The notes beneath the pieces are model-generated. The model was not told the DNA's origin. It saw nothing but the letters and a program-made list of their open reading frames with translations, and made no database searches. 64,000 bases of DNA from Allobosea sp. Leaf344 (lineage in GTDB: Bacteria > Pseudomonadota > Alphaproteobacteria > Rhizobiales > Beijerinckiaceae), in assembly GCF_001426225.1 (NCBI RefSeq), contig NZ_LMRT01000014.1, positions 668,318-732,317 of the forward strand, written 5' to 3'. Positions 21,157-31,169 of this stretch are shown in pieces. Within the stretch, counting starts at the first letter, position 1, and each line of letters begins with the position of its first letter. The translations under genes were made by a program, and so were the position numbers.

Positions 21157-22299
21157 ATGCGCATGCACGCCCTCACCTCCCCCACCCCCGTCGTCATCTT
21201 CGGCTCGGCGAAACCCGTCACCTGCGCCGTGATGGATTATGCGCGGCGGCTGAGCGAGGCGGTCAATGCGCAGCGGCCCGGTTTCGTCAGCCTGCGCATG
21301 GTCGAGCCCGACAGCCCCGCCGCCTTCATCGGCGCCATCGCCGAGGTGCTGCGGGCCGGCAGCATCGCGCATTTCCAACTCCCGATCGAAGGCTGGGGCA
21401 ATGCCATCCTGCCCGGCTCGGCGCTGATGGCGGCCCGCCTGACGACCCGCCGCGGCCGCATCGTCACCACCCTGCATGAATGGCAGTCGCTGAACCGGCT
21501 GCGCCATCTCTCGATGATCCCCGACGTGCTCGCCACCGACGGGTTCATCCTGGTGTCGCGGCAGCAACGCGAGAGCTTTCTGACAACGCCGCTGGTCGGC
21601 GCGGCCAAAAAGGCGGCGGCGCCGGTCATCCCGATCGGCCCCAACATCATGCCGCCGCGGATCGACCCGCAGCGCGTCGCCGAGGAACGGCTGCGGCTGC
21701 GCGGCTCCGGCCCGGCGCAGGCCGAGCTGGTGATCGGCTTCTTCGGCGTCCTCTATGCCAGCAAGCGGCCGGACATTCTGTTGCGGACGCTGGCCGCGCT
21801 GCACCGCACCGGCACCAAGGCGCGGCTGCTGGTCTGCGGCGATTTCCTCTGGGACAAGCCGCATGACCGCGAGGCGTTCCTCAGCCTGGCGCGCGAGCTC
21901 GACGTGGTCGAATGGCTCGATTTCCGCGGCCGCATCGACGATGAGAGCGAGCTGATGGCGACGCTCTCGGCGGCCGACGTCTTCCTGCTGCCCTTCACCG
22001 ACGGGATCAGCACCCGCCGCGGCAGTTTCCTCGCTGTCAGCCAGATCGCCAGGCCCCTCGTCTCCACCCTGCCCGAGCGTGCCGACGAATTCGCCGCCTC
22101 GCCCTCTCTGCGCGCCAAGATCGACAGCCCCGCCACCGTGCTCTGTCCGGTCGACGCCACGCCGGAGATGTTCGCCGACGCCGTGCTCGCGGCCCATGCC
22201 CATCAGGCCGAGGCTGTGAGCGTCGATCTCAGCGCGAGCTGGACGGAAGCGGCGGCGGCGCATCTCGCCTTCTATGACGGCATCGCGGCGGGCGCCTAG
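21157..22299 (+). CDS. Glycosyltransferase family 4-like protein
   Basis: This 380-residue protein appears to have two Rossmann-like halves. The N-terminal half starts TPVVIFGSAKPVTCAVMDYA. The C-terminal half has LVIGFFGVLYASKRPDILL, ARLLVCGDFLWDK and LSAADVFLLPFTDGISTRRG, which fits the donor-nucleotide-binding half of GT-B (GT4) enzymes. It probably adds a sugar to a surface glycan on the cytoplasmic face. Donor and acceptor are unknown. It is convergent with a Wzx-like flippase gene 26 bp away, so the two may serve one small polysaccharide pathway. Confidence 0.75.
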   Translation: MRMHALTSPTPVVIFGSAKPVTCAVMDYARRLSEAVNAQRPGFVSLRMVEPDSPAAFIGAIAEVLRAGSIAHFQLPIEGWGNAILPGSALMAARLTTRRGRIVTTLHEWQSLNRLRHLSMIPDVLATDGFILVSRQQRESFLTTPLVGAAKKAAAPVIPIGPNIMPPRIDPQRVAEERLRLRGSGPAQAELVIGFFGVLYASKRPDILLRTLAALHRTGTKARLLVCGDFLWDKPHDREAFLSLARELDVVEWLDFRGRIDDESELMATLSAADVFLLPFTDGISTRRGSFLAVSQIARPLVSTLPERADEFAASPSLRAKIDSPATVLCPVDATPEMFADAVLAAHAHQAEAVSVDLSASWTEAAAAHLAFYDGIAAGA

Positions 22300-22325
22300 C
22301 CGCCCTCCCCGAGCCGGCACGCTCC

Positions 22326-23735
22326 TCAGAGCGGCGTGGCCGGCTCGCCGATCCGCGCCTCGCGCAGGCCGCGCAGCAGCAGAAACAGCGCAGGCGCGCT
22401 GAACAGCGCGACCGACAGGATCGCCACCGCGCTCTGCAAGGGCGTGGGCGCGCGCGACCCCGCCAGCAAGGCGGCGGCGGCGAGCCCCGTCGCCGCCAGA
22501 AGGAGCGGCGCATAGGGTAGGCGGAACGGCAGGGTCTTCAGCAGGAACAGCCCCGGCAATGCGGCGAGTCCGGCGCCCGCCGCCGCGCCGGCCAGAAGAA
22601 CCGCATCACTGCTTCCGAAGATCAGCATGGCGGCGGCCGCGGCGGCGTTGAGCAGCAGGCAATCCGCCACGGCGAGGAAGCCGATGGTCGAGAGCCGCCG
22701 CGAGAGATGGGCGGGGGTCGGCAGCATCGTCTGGCTCAGCGCCCTGATGGCGGCGATCGCGACGATATAGGGCGCGGCCCGCAGGAAGCCCGGCTGCAGC
22801 GCGGGCGACACCAGGAACAGCGTCGCAGGCCCGAGCACGGCCAGCAGCCCCGCCGCCGTCATCAGCGTCAGCCCGGTCTGCAGCCCGTAATAATGCCCGA
22901 GCCGGACCGAGAGATTCTGCGAGCCGGGCACCCGGTCATAGAGATGCACGATCTGGGGATAGCAGGCGCCCTGCACCGCCTGGACCACCATCATCGCCGG
23001 GCGCTGCACGAGATCGATCGCAAGCAGCGCGCCGGCCGCCCCGGAAGCGCCGAGCACCGAAGTCAGCAGCGTCTTCAGCCCGATCGGCGCCAGCAGAGTG
23101 GCGATCGAGGCGCCGGTCGAGACCCCGCCATAGACCAGATGCTTGCGCACCAGCGCCAGGCGCGGCATCGGCGCGAGACTTCCGAAGCCGCGTGAGACGA
23201 TCATCGCCGCGACGACATAGGCGAGATAACCGCAGACCAGCCCCAGCGCCGCAGCCTCGGCGCTCTGGCCGAGGATCGCGCCGGCGAGCGTGGCGCCGGC
23301 AGTGACCACAGAACGCAGGCTCTGCAGCCAGGAGAAGGCCTGGAACTGCAGCCTGAACCGCAGCATCGCCAGATGCAGGTCGCTCGCCCCCTGCATGATC
23401 GTGACACAGGTCCCGAGCAGGGCGAGCGTGGCCGGCAATCCCGCCGCGAAGGCCGCCGCGCCAGCCGCAGTCGTCAGCAGCGCGCTCGCCAGCCCGCCGA
23501 AGCGCAGCGCCCGCCCCTCCTCCGCCTCGCTCGCAGCTGTGGCGCCGGGGTAGAAGCGGCTGCAGGCCGAGCGCAGCCATTCGAAGCCGGCGATGGCGCC
23601 GAGCTGGGTGATCGCGATGAAGAAGGAATAGACGGTGAAGTGTTCGGGCGGCAGGATCCGCGAGACCGCGAGCACCAGCCCCAGCGCGACGGCGGCCTGG
23701 AAGAAATACGCGGCCATCGCAGCCAGTTGCGCCAT
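22326..23735 (-). CDS. Polysaccharide flippase-like membrane protein (Wzx/MATE superfamily)
   Basis: This 469-residue integral membrane protein has about 12-14 hydrophobic segments. It resembles oligosaccharide flippases: an N-terminal helix pair (AAYFFQAAVALGLVLAVSRI), LGLVCGYLAYVVAAMIVSRG in the middle, and an Ala/Leu-rich C-terminal half. Such proteins move lipid-linked glycans across the inner membrane. Assignment rests on topology and general pattern, not on a unique motif. It is convergent with the glycosyltransferase gene. Confidence 0.7.
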   Translation of the reverse strand: MAQLAAMAAYFFQAAVALGLVLAVSRILPPEHFTVYSFFIAITQLGAIAGFEWLRSACSRFYPGATAASEAEEGRALRFGGLASALLTTAAGAAAFAAGLPATLALLGTCVTIMQGASDLHLAMLRFRLQFQAFSWLQSLRSVVTAGATLAGAILGQSAEAAALGLVCGYLAYVVAAMIVSRGFGSLAPMPRLALVRKHLVYGGVSTGASIATLLAPIGLKTLLTSVLGASGAAGALLAIDLVQRPAMMVVQAVQGACYPQIVHLYDRVPGSQNLSVRLGHYYGLQTGLTLMTAAGLLAVLGPATLFLVSPALQPGFLRAAPYIVAIAAIRALSQTMLPTPAHLSRRLSTIGFLAVADCLLLNAAAAAAMLIFGSSDAVLLAGAAAGAGLAALPGLFLLKTLPFRLPYAPLLLAATGLAAAALLAGSRAPTPLQSAVAILSVALFSAPALFLLLRGLREARIGEPATPL

Positions 23736-23846
23736 CGCGTCTCATCCACTCGCCGAGGCAGCCTGCGGGCGGCAGGGAGCGGTGCCCCGGCGGCCCAGCA
23801 GTGGCGAAGAAAGGTTGAGATTCCGCTACGGCGAGGTGCGGGCCGC

Positions 23847-24044
23847 TCAGACCAGCGTGGAGATCCCGATGCCGAGCAGCACCAGCCCGAACCCGATCAG
23901 CGCCGGCAGGCGCAGGCGCAGCAAGGCGTCGCGCCAGCCGCCCGGACCCGAAAACTCCTCATGCCCGAAGGCCTCGCCCGCGAAGCGGGCCCTGCGCTCG
24001 AGACCAGCGAGCCTGACGCTCGGCAGCAAAGGTCCATAAGCCAC
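23847..24044 (-). CDS. Small tail-anchored hypothetical protein
   Basis: This 65-residue protein starts with GTG at 24044, preceded by GGGGGGAA at good spacing. A hydrophilic N-terminal part (RLAGLERRARFAGEAFGHEE) is followed by one C-terminal hydrophobic helix (PALIGFGLVLLGIGISTLV), giving a tail-anchored topology. I recognise no family. It lies 111 bp upstream of the flippase gene on the same strand and may be in the same transcript. Confidence 0.55.
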   Translation of the reverse strand: MAYGPLLPSVRLAGLERRARFAGEAFGHEEFSGPGGWRDALLRLRLPALIGFGLVLLGIGISTLV

Positions 24045-24310
24045 GGCTATTCCCCCCAATCGCAGCCAGCATAGCGAAGCCGGGCGCGATGCCCAGATGC
24101 GATGCGTGACCCAGTCTCGCCCTGCGCCACTTAATGCGGGCTGAACGATTCGGTTCCAATCCACCTCGCCTTTCCCGCGTGACAAGCCGGTGACAAGTTC
24201 CGCGCAACGGTTCCCTCCGGACGGCCATGGCTGTAGGAAGAGCCGCAGCGCGCAGGCCGCGCCATCTGGGCTATCATTTGCAGTCACGAATCAGGAGCCT
24301 CGCGGACACG

Positions 24311-26419
24311 ATGGTGGAGAACGGCGATCTGTTCGGCACGGAACCGGAGCGGCCGGAGACGCCGGCGCCCCGGCCCGGGCGCGCCAGGCCGGGCCTTCCG
24401 CATGTCGAGCCCGCCTCGGCCGCGACCCGCCTGCCGCAGCCGGCGGCCGCGCCGCCGCCCCGCAACGGCACCCTGTCCGAGACCAGCTACGACGCCTCGG
24501 CCATCGAGGTGCTCGAAGGGCTGGAGCCGGTGCGGCGCCGGCCGGGGATGTATATCGGCGGCACCGACGAGCGCGCGCTGCACCATCTCTTCGCCGAGGT
24601 GATCGACAATGCGATGGACGAGGCCGTGGCCGGCCATGCCAGCTTCATCGATGTCGAGCTGCTCGAGGACGGCTCGATCGCGGTTACGGATAATGGCCGC
24701 GGCATCCCGATCGATCCGCATCCGAAATTCCCGGGCAAATCGGCGCTCGAAGTCATCATGACTACGCTGCACGCCGGCGGCAAATTCGACTCCAAGGCCT
24801 ATGAGACCTCCGGCGGCCTGCACGGCGTCGGCGTCTCCGTGGTGAACGCGCTGTCGGACCGGCTCGAGGTCGAGGTCGCCCGCGGCAAGATGCTGTACCG
24901 GCAGCTGTTTTCGCGCGGACTGCCGCAGGGACCGCTGGAGACCGTCGGCCAGGTCGCCAACCGCCGCGGCACCCGCGTCCGCTTTCACCCCGATGCGCAG
25001 ATCTTCGGCGAGGGCGCGCAGTTCGTGCCGGCGCGGCTGTTCCGCATGGCGCGCTCGAAGGCCTATCTGTTCGGCGGGGTCGAGATCCGCTGGCGCTGCG
25101 CGCCCGCTCTGCTGAAGCCGGAAGGCGATGTCGCGCCCGAGGCCGTGTTCAAATTCCCCGGCGGCCTGCGCGACTATCTCGCCCGCGAGATCGAGGGCAA
25201 GGACCTGGTGGCGGAGCCGATCTTCTCCGGCAAGATCACCCGCGACGGCAGCCATGGCTCGCTGGAATGGGCGATCGCCTGGCTCGCCACCGGCGAGGAC
25301 GGTTTTTCCTCCTCCTATTGCAACACCATCCCGACCCCCGAGGGCGGCACCCATGAGCAGGGCCTGCGCATCGCGCTGCTGCGCGGCCTGCGCGACCATG
25401 CCGAGCGGATCGGCCAGAGCAAGCGCATGGCGCAGGTGACCTCCGACGACGTCATGGCGACCTGCGCCGCGATGCTCTCGGTCTTCATCCGCGAGCCGGA
25501 ATTCCAGGGCCAGACCAAGGACAAGCTGGCGACGCTGGAGGCGGCGCGCATCGTCGAGAACGCCGTGCGCGACGCCTTCGACCATTGGCTCGCCGCCGCC
25601 CCCCAGCAGGCGCTGCGCCTGCTCGACTGGTCGGTGGACCGGGCGGAGGAGCGCCTGCGCCGCCGCCTCGAGAAGGAGGTCTCGCGCAAGACCGCGACGC
25701 GCAAGCTGCGCCTGCCCGGCAAGCTCGCCGATTGCAGCAATGCCGGCGCGAAAGGCTCGGAGCTCTTCATCGTCGAGGGCGATTCCGCCGGCGGCTCGGC
25801 CAAGCAGGCGCGCAACCGCGCGACCCAGGCGATCCTGCCGCTGCGCGGCAAGATCCTGAACGTCGCCAATGCGACGCGCGACAAGCTCAACCAGAACCAG
25901 CAGCTCGCCGACCTGATCCTGGCGCTGGGCTGCGGGATCGGCAGCCAGTTCCGCGAGGATGATCTGCGTTACGAGAAGATCATCGTGATGACCGACGCCG
26001 ATGTCGACGGCGCCCATATCGCCTCGCTGCTCGTCACCTTCTTCTGGCGCCAGATGCCGCGGCTGATCGAGAAGGGGCATCTCTATCTCGCCGTACCGCC
26101 GCTCTACCGGCTGCAGCAGGGCGGCAAGAGCGTCTATGCCCGCAACGACGCCCATAAGGACGAGCTGATCGCCTCGATCTTCAAGGGCAAGAAGCCGGAG
26201 ATCAGCCGCTTCAAGGGCCTGGGCGAGATGATGCCGGCGCAGCTCAAGGAGACCACCATGGATCCCGCCAAGCGGATCCTGCTGAAGGTCATGGTCGAGC
26301 ACGAGGCCCGCGACGAGACCTCCGACACGGTGGAGCGACTGATGGGCAACAAGCCCGAGGCCCGCTTCGTCTTCATCCAGGAGCGCGCCGCATTCGCCGG
26401 CGAACTGATCGACCTGTGA
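24311..26419 (+). CDS. parE: DNA topoisomerase IV subunit B
   Basis: This is the ATPase subunit of topoisomerase IV, which unlinks daughter chromosomes. The 702-residue protein has the GHKL ATPase (IEVLEGLEPVRRRPGMYIGG, then EVIDNAMDEA and DNGRGIP), a transducer domain, and the TOPRIM part with EGDSAGGSAKQARNR, TDADVDGAHI and RFKGLGEMMPAQLKETTMDP. The run AKQARNRATQAILPLRGKIL and the modest length favour ParE over GyrB. I chose the ATG at 24311 because MVENGDLFG begins family-like sequence after CAGGAG. An in-frame ATG at 24227 would add 28 residues. Confidence 0.93.
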   Translation: MVENGDLFGTEPERPETPAPRPGRARPGLPHVEPASAATRLPQPAAAPPPRNGTLSETSYDASAIEVLEGLEPVRRRPGMYIGGTDERALHHLFAEVIDNAMDEAVAGHASFIDVELLEDGSIAVTDNGRGIPIDPHPKFPGKSALEVIMTTLHAGGKFDSKAYETSGGLHGVGVSVVNALSDRLEVEVARGKMLYRQLFSRGLPQGPLETVGQVANRRGTRVRFHPDAQIFGEGAQFVPARLFRMARSKAYLFGGVEIRWRCAPALLKPEGDVAPEAVFKFPGGLRDYLAREIEGKDLVAEPIFSGKITRDGSHGSLEWAIAWLATGEDGFSSSYCNTIPTPEGGTHEQGLRIALLRGLRDHAERIGQSKRMAQVTSDDVMATCAAMLSVFIREPEFQGQTKDKLATLEAARIVENAVRDAFDHWLAAAPQQALRLLDWSVDRAEERLRRRLEKEVSRKTATRKLRLPGKLADCSNAGAKGSELFIVEGDSAGGSAKQARNRATQAILPLRGKILNVANATRDKLNQNQQLADLILALGCGIGSQFREDDLRYEKIIVMTDADVDGAHIASLLVTFFWRQMPRLIEKGHLYLAVPPLYRLQQGGKSVYARNDAHKDELIASIFKGKKPEISRFKGLGEMMPAQLKETTMDPAKRILLKVMVEHEARDETSDTVERLMGNKPEARFVFIQERAAFAGELIDL

Positions 26420-26428
26420 TCCGGCCGC

Positions 26429-26447
26429 GCCGGCGATCAGCGCCGGC
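26429..26447 (+). terminator. Hairpin after parE
   Basis: The 7-bp perfect stem GCCGGCG/CGCCGGC with loop ATCAG starts about 10 bp after the stop. No T run follows, so it is a weak terminator candidate. Confidence 0.4.
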
Positions 26448-26564
26448 GATCACCACAAATCCGGCAATGGCGTCGGCTTCGGCAAGGCTTCGCTAACCAT
26501 CTTTTTACGGCTGATCCGCGATACTGCCGCAAGGTCGACTTGGCCTTGGATTGCGGAGAGCCCG

Positions 26565-26825
26565 ATGCGGCTGATCGACAGGTTCTTCAGGGATGAGCGC
26601 GGCGGTTTCGCCGGGGATATCGCAAAGGCCGCGGTCGCGATCGCCTTCCTCTCGGTGATCGCCGCGAATTTCGTCTCCCAGCAGGCGGCGACGCTCGACT
26701 CCGATCGGCTGACGCAGCTCGCCTCCGCCGCCTCGCAGGGCAAGCCGACGGATCCGATGATCACCGGCTCGCTGCAGAAGCGCGCCGGCGAGACGAGGCT
26801 CGATCCCTGCGTGGCGACGCGCTGA
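26565..26825 (+). CDS. Small membrane protein resembling a Flp/TadE-type pilin
   Basis: This 86-residue protein starts MRLIDRFFRDERGGFAGDIA and continues with one hydrophobic helix, AAVAIAFLSVIAANFVS. A short basic leader, then Gly and a hydrophobic helix, resembles class III (Flp) prepilins, but the Glu expected at +5 after cleavage is Asp here at best and no tad genes are near. GGAGAG precedes the ATG. It may be an unrelated single-pass membrane protein. One C-terminal cysteine is present (LDPCVATR). Confidence 0.55.
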   Translation: MRLIDRFFRDERGGFAGDIAKAAVAIAFLSVIAANFVSQQAATLDSDRLTQLASAASQGKPTDPMITGSLQKRAGETRLDPCVATR

Positions 26826-26840
26826 CAGCGGCCCGGCCGC

Positions 26841-27536
26841 TCAGCCCAGCCAATCCACCAGCTCGCGCGTCAGCGCCTCCGGCGCCTCGATCGTCGAGAG
26901 ATGGCCGCAGCCGGGCACGACGCGTAGTCGCGCCGCCGCGCCGATCCCATCCGCGATCTCCCGCGCCTCCGCCACCGGCGTGATCAGATCCTCCTCCCCC
27001 ACCAGCACCAGCGTCGGGACCGCGATCCCCGCCAGCACGGGGCGCGAATCCGGCCGGCCCATGATCGCCCGCTGCTGGCGGACGAACCCATCCGGCCCCA
27101 CCTCCTCCGCCATCTGCCGGACCCGCAGCCGCAGCGCCTCGTCGGTGAGGCGGGAGGGCGCGACCAGGCGCTGCCAGAGCAGCGTCGTCACATTGTCGAA
27201 GGCCCCCTTCTCCGCCAGCGCGATCATCTGCTCCCGCGGCTGATTGGTCTCGGGCGTCGCCGGCTTGGCGCTGGTATCGAGCAGGGCCAGCCGCGTCACC
27301 CGCTCCGGCGCCTGCCGCATCACCTCGAAGGCGATGTAGCCGCCCATCGACAGGCCGCACAGCGCGAAACGCGGGGGAGCGGCCGCGAGCAGGCGCGAGA
27401 CGATCGCGCTGAGCGTCTCGTCGGCGCGGTGATCGGCGACCAGGATCATGCGTCCGGGCGCGAGCGCCGGCCATTGCGGAGCATAGAGATCGGCCGTGCA
27501 GTTCAGGCCGGGGATCAAGACGAGCGGTTCGAGCAT
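26841..27536 (-). CDS. Alpha/beta-fold hydrolase
   Basis: This 231-residue enzyme has an oxyanion-region LVLIPGLNC, the nucleophile elbow CGLSMGGYIAFE (Ser in GLSMG), an acid residue in LVGEEDLITPV and the catalytic His in VPGCGHLSTIEAPE. The Ser-Asp/Glu-His triad is therefore complete. The substrate is unknown; related proteins include esterases and enol-lactone hydrolases. It is a single gene, divergent from the helicase at 27699. Confidence 0.85.
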   Translation of the reverse strand: MLEPLVLIPGLNCTADLYAPQWPALAPGRMILVADHRADETLSAIVSRLLAAAPPRFALCGLSMGGYIAFEVMRQAPERVTRLALLDTSAKPATPETNQPREQMIALAEKGAFDNVTTLLWQRLVAPSRLTDEALRLRVRQMAEEVGPDGFVRQQRAIMGRPDSRPVLAGIAVPTLVLVGEEDLITPVAEAREIADGIGAAARLRVVPGCGHLSTIEAPEALTRELVDWLG

Positions 27537-27567
27537 GGGGCGTTACGGTCCATCCTGTTCTAGTTTA

Positions 27568-27596
27568 TTGACTTAGCCGCGCTTTTTCTGCATTGG
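27568..27596 (+). promoter_or_regulatory. Candidate promoter of the RhlE-type helicase gene
   Basis: TTGACT, 17 bases, then CATTGG resembles a sigma-70 promoter with a strong -35 and weak -10 element. It would give a leader of about 95 nt before the ATG at 27699. It lies in the 162-bp divergent gap next to the alpha/beta hydrolase. Confidence 0.35.
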
Positions 27597-27698
27597 ACGG
27601 AAGTCCGAAGGCGCGCTGGAAAGAGATGTCGCGCCACCGTCGCGGTTGATCAGGTCATCCCGCCACGCGTAACCGACCCTGAAGAAGCGCATCATTCT

Positions 27699-29297
<1,599 letters not shown>

Positions 29298-29317
29298 TCT
29301 GTCGCATCAACTTCAAA

Positions 29318-29329
29318 TTAACGCGTTAA
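29318..29329. repeat. TTAACGCGTTAA palindrome
   Basis: This perfect 12-bp palindrome lies 20 bp after the helicase stop and about 145 bp before the diguanylate cyclase start. Its position fits an operator for the cyclase gene. No regulator is known to me for this sequence. Confidence 0.3.
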
Positions 29330-29473
29330 GGACGAAACTCTGTCTCGACGCTGCGGCAAGCAGCGGCTGACGAAACGGCGAACGCCACCGTACTCCGGAC
29401 AGGATGTCCCGATTCGCAGATGTTGCGGGGTCGACACGGCGCGCCGTGCGAGCCCCGGTTCGGGCGGTGGTGC

Positions 29474-30535
29474 ATGAGCGACTCTACGCAGGTTTCGAAC
29501 GCGTCTTGCGACATAGCCGACCGGGTCGTGGCGGCGATGCGCCGGCATGGTTCGCCCGGCTACCCACGGGCCTTCGAGGTCTGGTACGCCCATATCAGCG
29601 GTGAGATGCCGGCGGTCAGCATGGCGATGAACGCGATCATCGCCAGCAGCGACGGCGTGGTCGGCATGGCCGATATCGACAATCTCTACGAGCGCTTCAT
29701 CGGCACCGAGCGCCTGGCGCGCCAGGCCGAGCGGACCAGCCTGCAGGTGCTGGGCGAGATCGACGGGCTGATGGCGCTGGTCGACAAGGCGCTCGATTCC
29801 AGCGAGCGCTATCATGGTCGCCTCGCCGCGATGTCGGAGGAGGTGCCGCCCGCGGCCGACCGGCAGAAGCTGCGCGAATGGGTCGAGGCGCTGGTGATGT
29901 CGACGCGAGAGGAGGTGACGCGCAAGACCCAGCTCGAAAGCCAGCTGCGTGATTCCTCCAGCGAGATCCGCAATCTCCGCGAGGCGCTCGAGACGACGCG
30001 CGCCGAAGCGCTGACCGATCCGCTGACGGGCCTGGCCAACCGCCGGCATTTCGAGGAGATGCTGCAGAAATCGATCGATCAGGCGACCTTGCGGCGCGAG
30101 CCCTTCGCGCTGGTCATGGCCGATATCGACTTCTTCAAGAAGTTCAACGATGCCCATGGCCACCTCACTGGCGACCAGGTGCTGCGCCTGGTAGCGCGCA
30201 CCATGAAGGACAAGTTCAAGGACAAGGCGGTCATCACCCGCTTCGGCGGCGAGGAATTCGCGATCATCCTGCCGGAATCCGATGTGGTCGCCGGCAAGTT
30301 CGGGGCCGAGACCGTGCGCCAGGCGCTGCTGACCCGCGAGCTGATCAAGCGCTCCACCAACGAGAATCTCGGCCGCATCACCATTTCGCTCGGCGTCGCC
30401 GGCTATCGTCGCGGCGATACTGCGAGCTCCCTGGTCGAGCGGGCCGACCAGGCGCTGATGCAGGCCAAGCGCGAAGGCCGCAACCGCACCGTCACCGAGG
30501 ATGCGCTGGATTCCGCCCTCGGCCGGGTCGCCTGA
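29474..30535 (+). CDS. GGDEF diguanylate cyclase
   Basis: This enzyme makes the second messenger c-di-GMP from two GTP. The 353-residue protein has an N-terminal region of about 100 residues that I do not recognise but that looks conserved (RAFEVWYAHISGEMPAVSMA). A helical coiled-coil linker (about 125-175) follows, then a GGDEF domain with DPLTGLANRRHFEE and the active site GGEEF at residues 258-262. The RxxD inhibitory site expected five residues upstream is absent (KDKA). No membrane segment is visible, so it is cytoplasmic. The ATG at 29474 is preferred to an in-frame start at 29420. Confidence 0.9.
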   Translation: MSDSTQVSNASCDIADRVVAAMRRHGSPGYPRAFEVWYAHISGEMPAVSMAMNAIIASSDGVVGMADIDNLYERFIGTERLARQAERTSLQVLGEIDGLMALVDKALDSSERYHGRLAAMSEEVPPAADRQKLREWVEALVMSTREEVTRKTQLESQLRDSSSEIRNLREALETTRAEALTDPLTGLANRRHFEEMLQKSIDQATLRREPFALVMADIDFFKKFNDAHGHLTGDQVLRLVARTMKDKFKDKAVITRFGGEEFAIILPESDVVAGKFGAETVRQALLTRELIKRSTNENLGRITISLGVAGYRRGDTASSLVERADQALMQAKREGRNRTVTEDALDSALGRVA

Positions 30536-30598
30536 CCGCGACGTCCGAACGCTTCACGACATCGCAGGCGCTCGGGCGCCCGCCGCAGGCGAAGCCGC

Positions 30599-30982
30599 TC
30601 AGGCGGTCGCCGCGCGCGGCTTGATCTCGACCGATTCGCCGCAACCGCAGGCCGAGACCTGGTTCGGGTTGTTGAAGACGAAGGTCGAGGAGAATTTGTC
30701 CGATCGGAAATCGAGCTCGGTGCCGAGCAGGAACAGCACGGCCTTGGCGTCGACGATCACGGTCGCATCCTTTTCGGTCACGACCTCATCGCCGCGATTC
30801 GCCTCGCGCGCGACCTCGAACGTGTATTCCATGCCGGCGCAGCCGCCCTTCTTCACGCCGACCCGCAGGCCGAGCGCCGGGGCCGCGTCCGCATCGGCTG
30901 CGGAATGCGCCATGATCTCGCGAATGCGCGCCGCCGCCGCATCCGTCAGCGAGACGACTTTCAAGCCGGGTACAGAAAACAT
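30599..30982 (-). CDS. sufA: A-type iron-sulfur carrier protein (SufA/IscA/ErpA family)
   Basis: This 127-residue protein receives or transfers Fe-S clusters through three conserved cysteines: Cys48 in VKKGGCAGMEY, and Cys112 and Cys114 in SACGCGES. It is on the same strand as the suf operon and in other alphaproteobacteria closes that operon. Here it is 2.3 kb beyond the DUF59 gene, with a PhzF-family gene and a divergent Ldh gene between. It may therefore need its own promoter. The symbol is given by context; IscA or ErpA cannot be excluded. Confidence 0.88.
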   Translation of the reverse strand: MFSVPGLKVVSLTDAAAARIREIMAHSAADADAAPALGLRVGVKKGGCAGMEYTFEVAREANRGDEVVTEKDATVIVDAKAVLFLLGTELDFRSDKFSSTFVFNNPNQVSACGCGESVEIKPRAATA

Positions 30983-31169
30983 CCTCGTCCTTCCTCACTC
31001 GGGTTCAAGGCCCGATGAAACAGGATTGCGCCCCTAACATAGTGATCCCCAAGGGAAAGGTCGAGGGAGCGCATCGCATTCCCGCCTCCCGGCTCCGCTG
31101 CTTTGCAGGCCGTACGGGCTGGGGCACTGTGACGCCCTGTCACAAAGCACTCCAGCCACGGCCGAGCCC

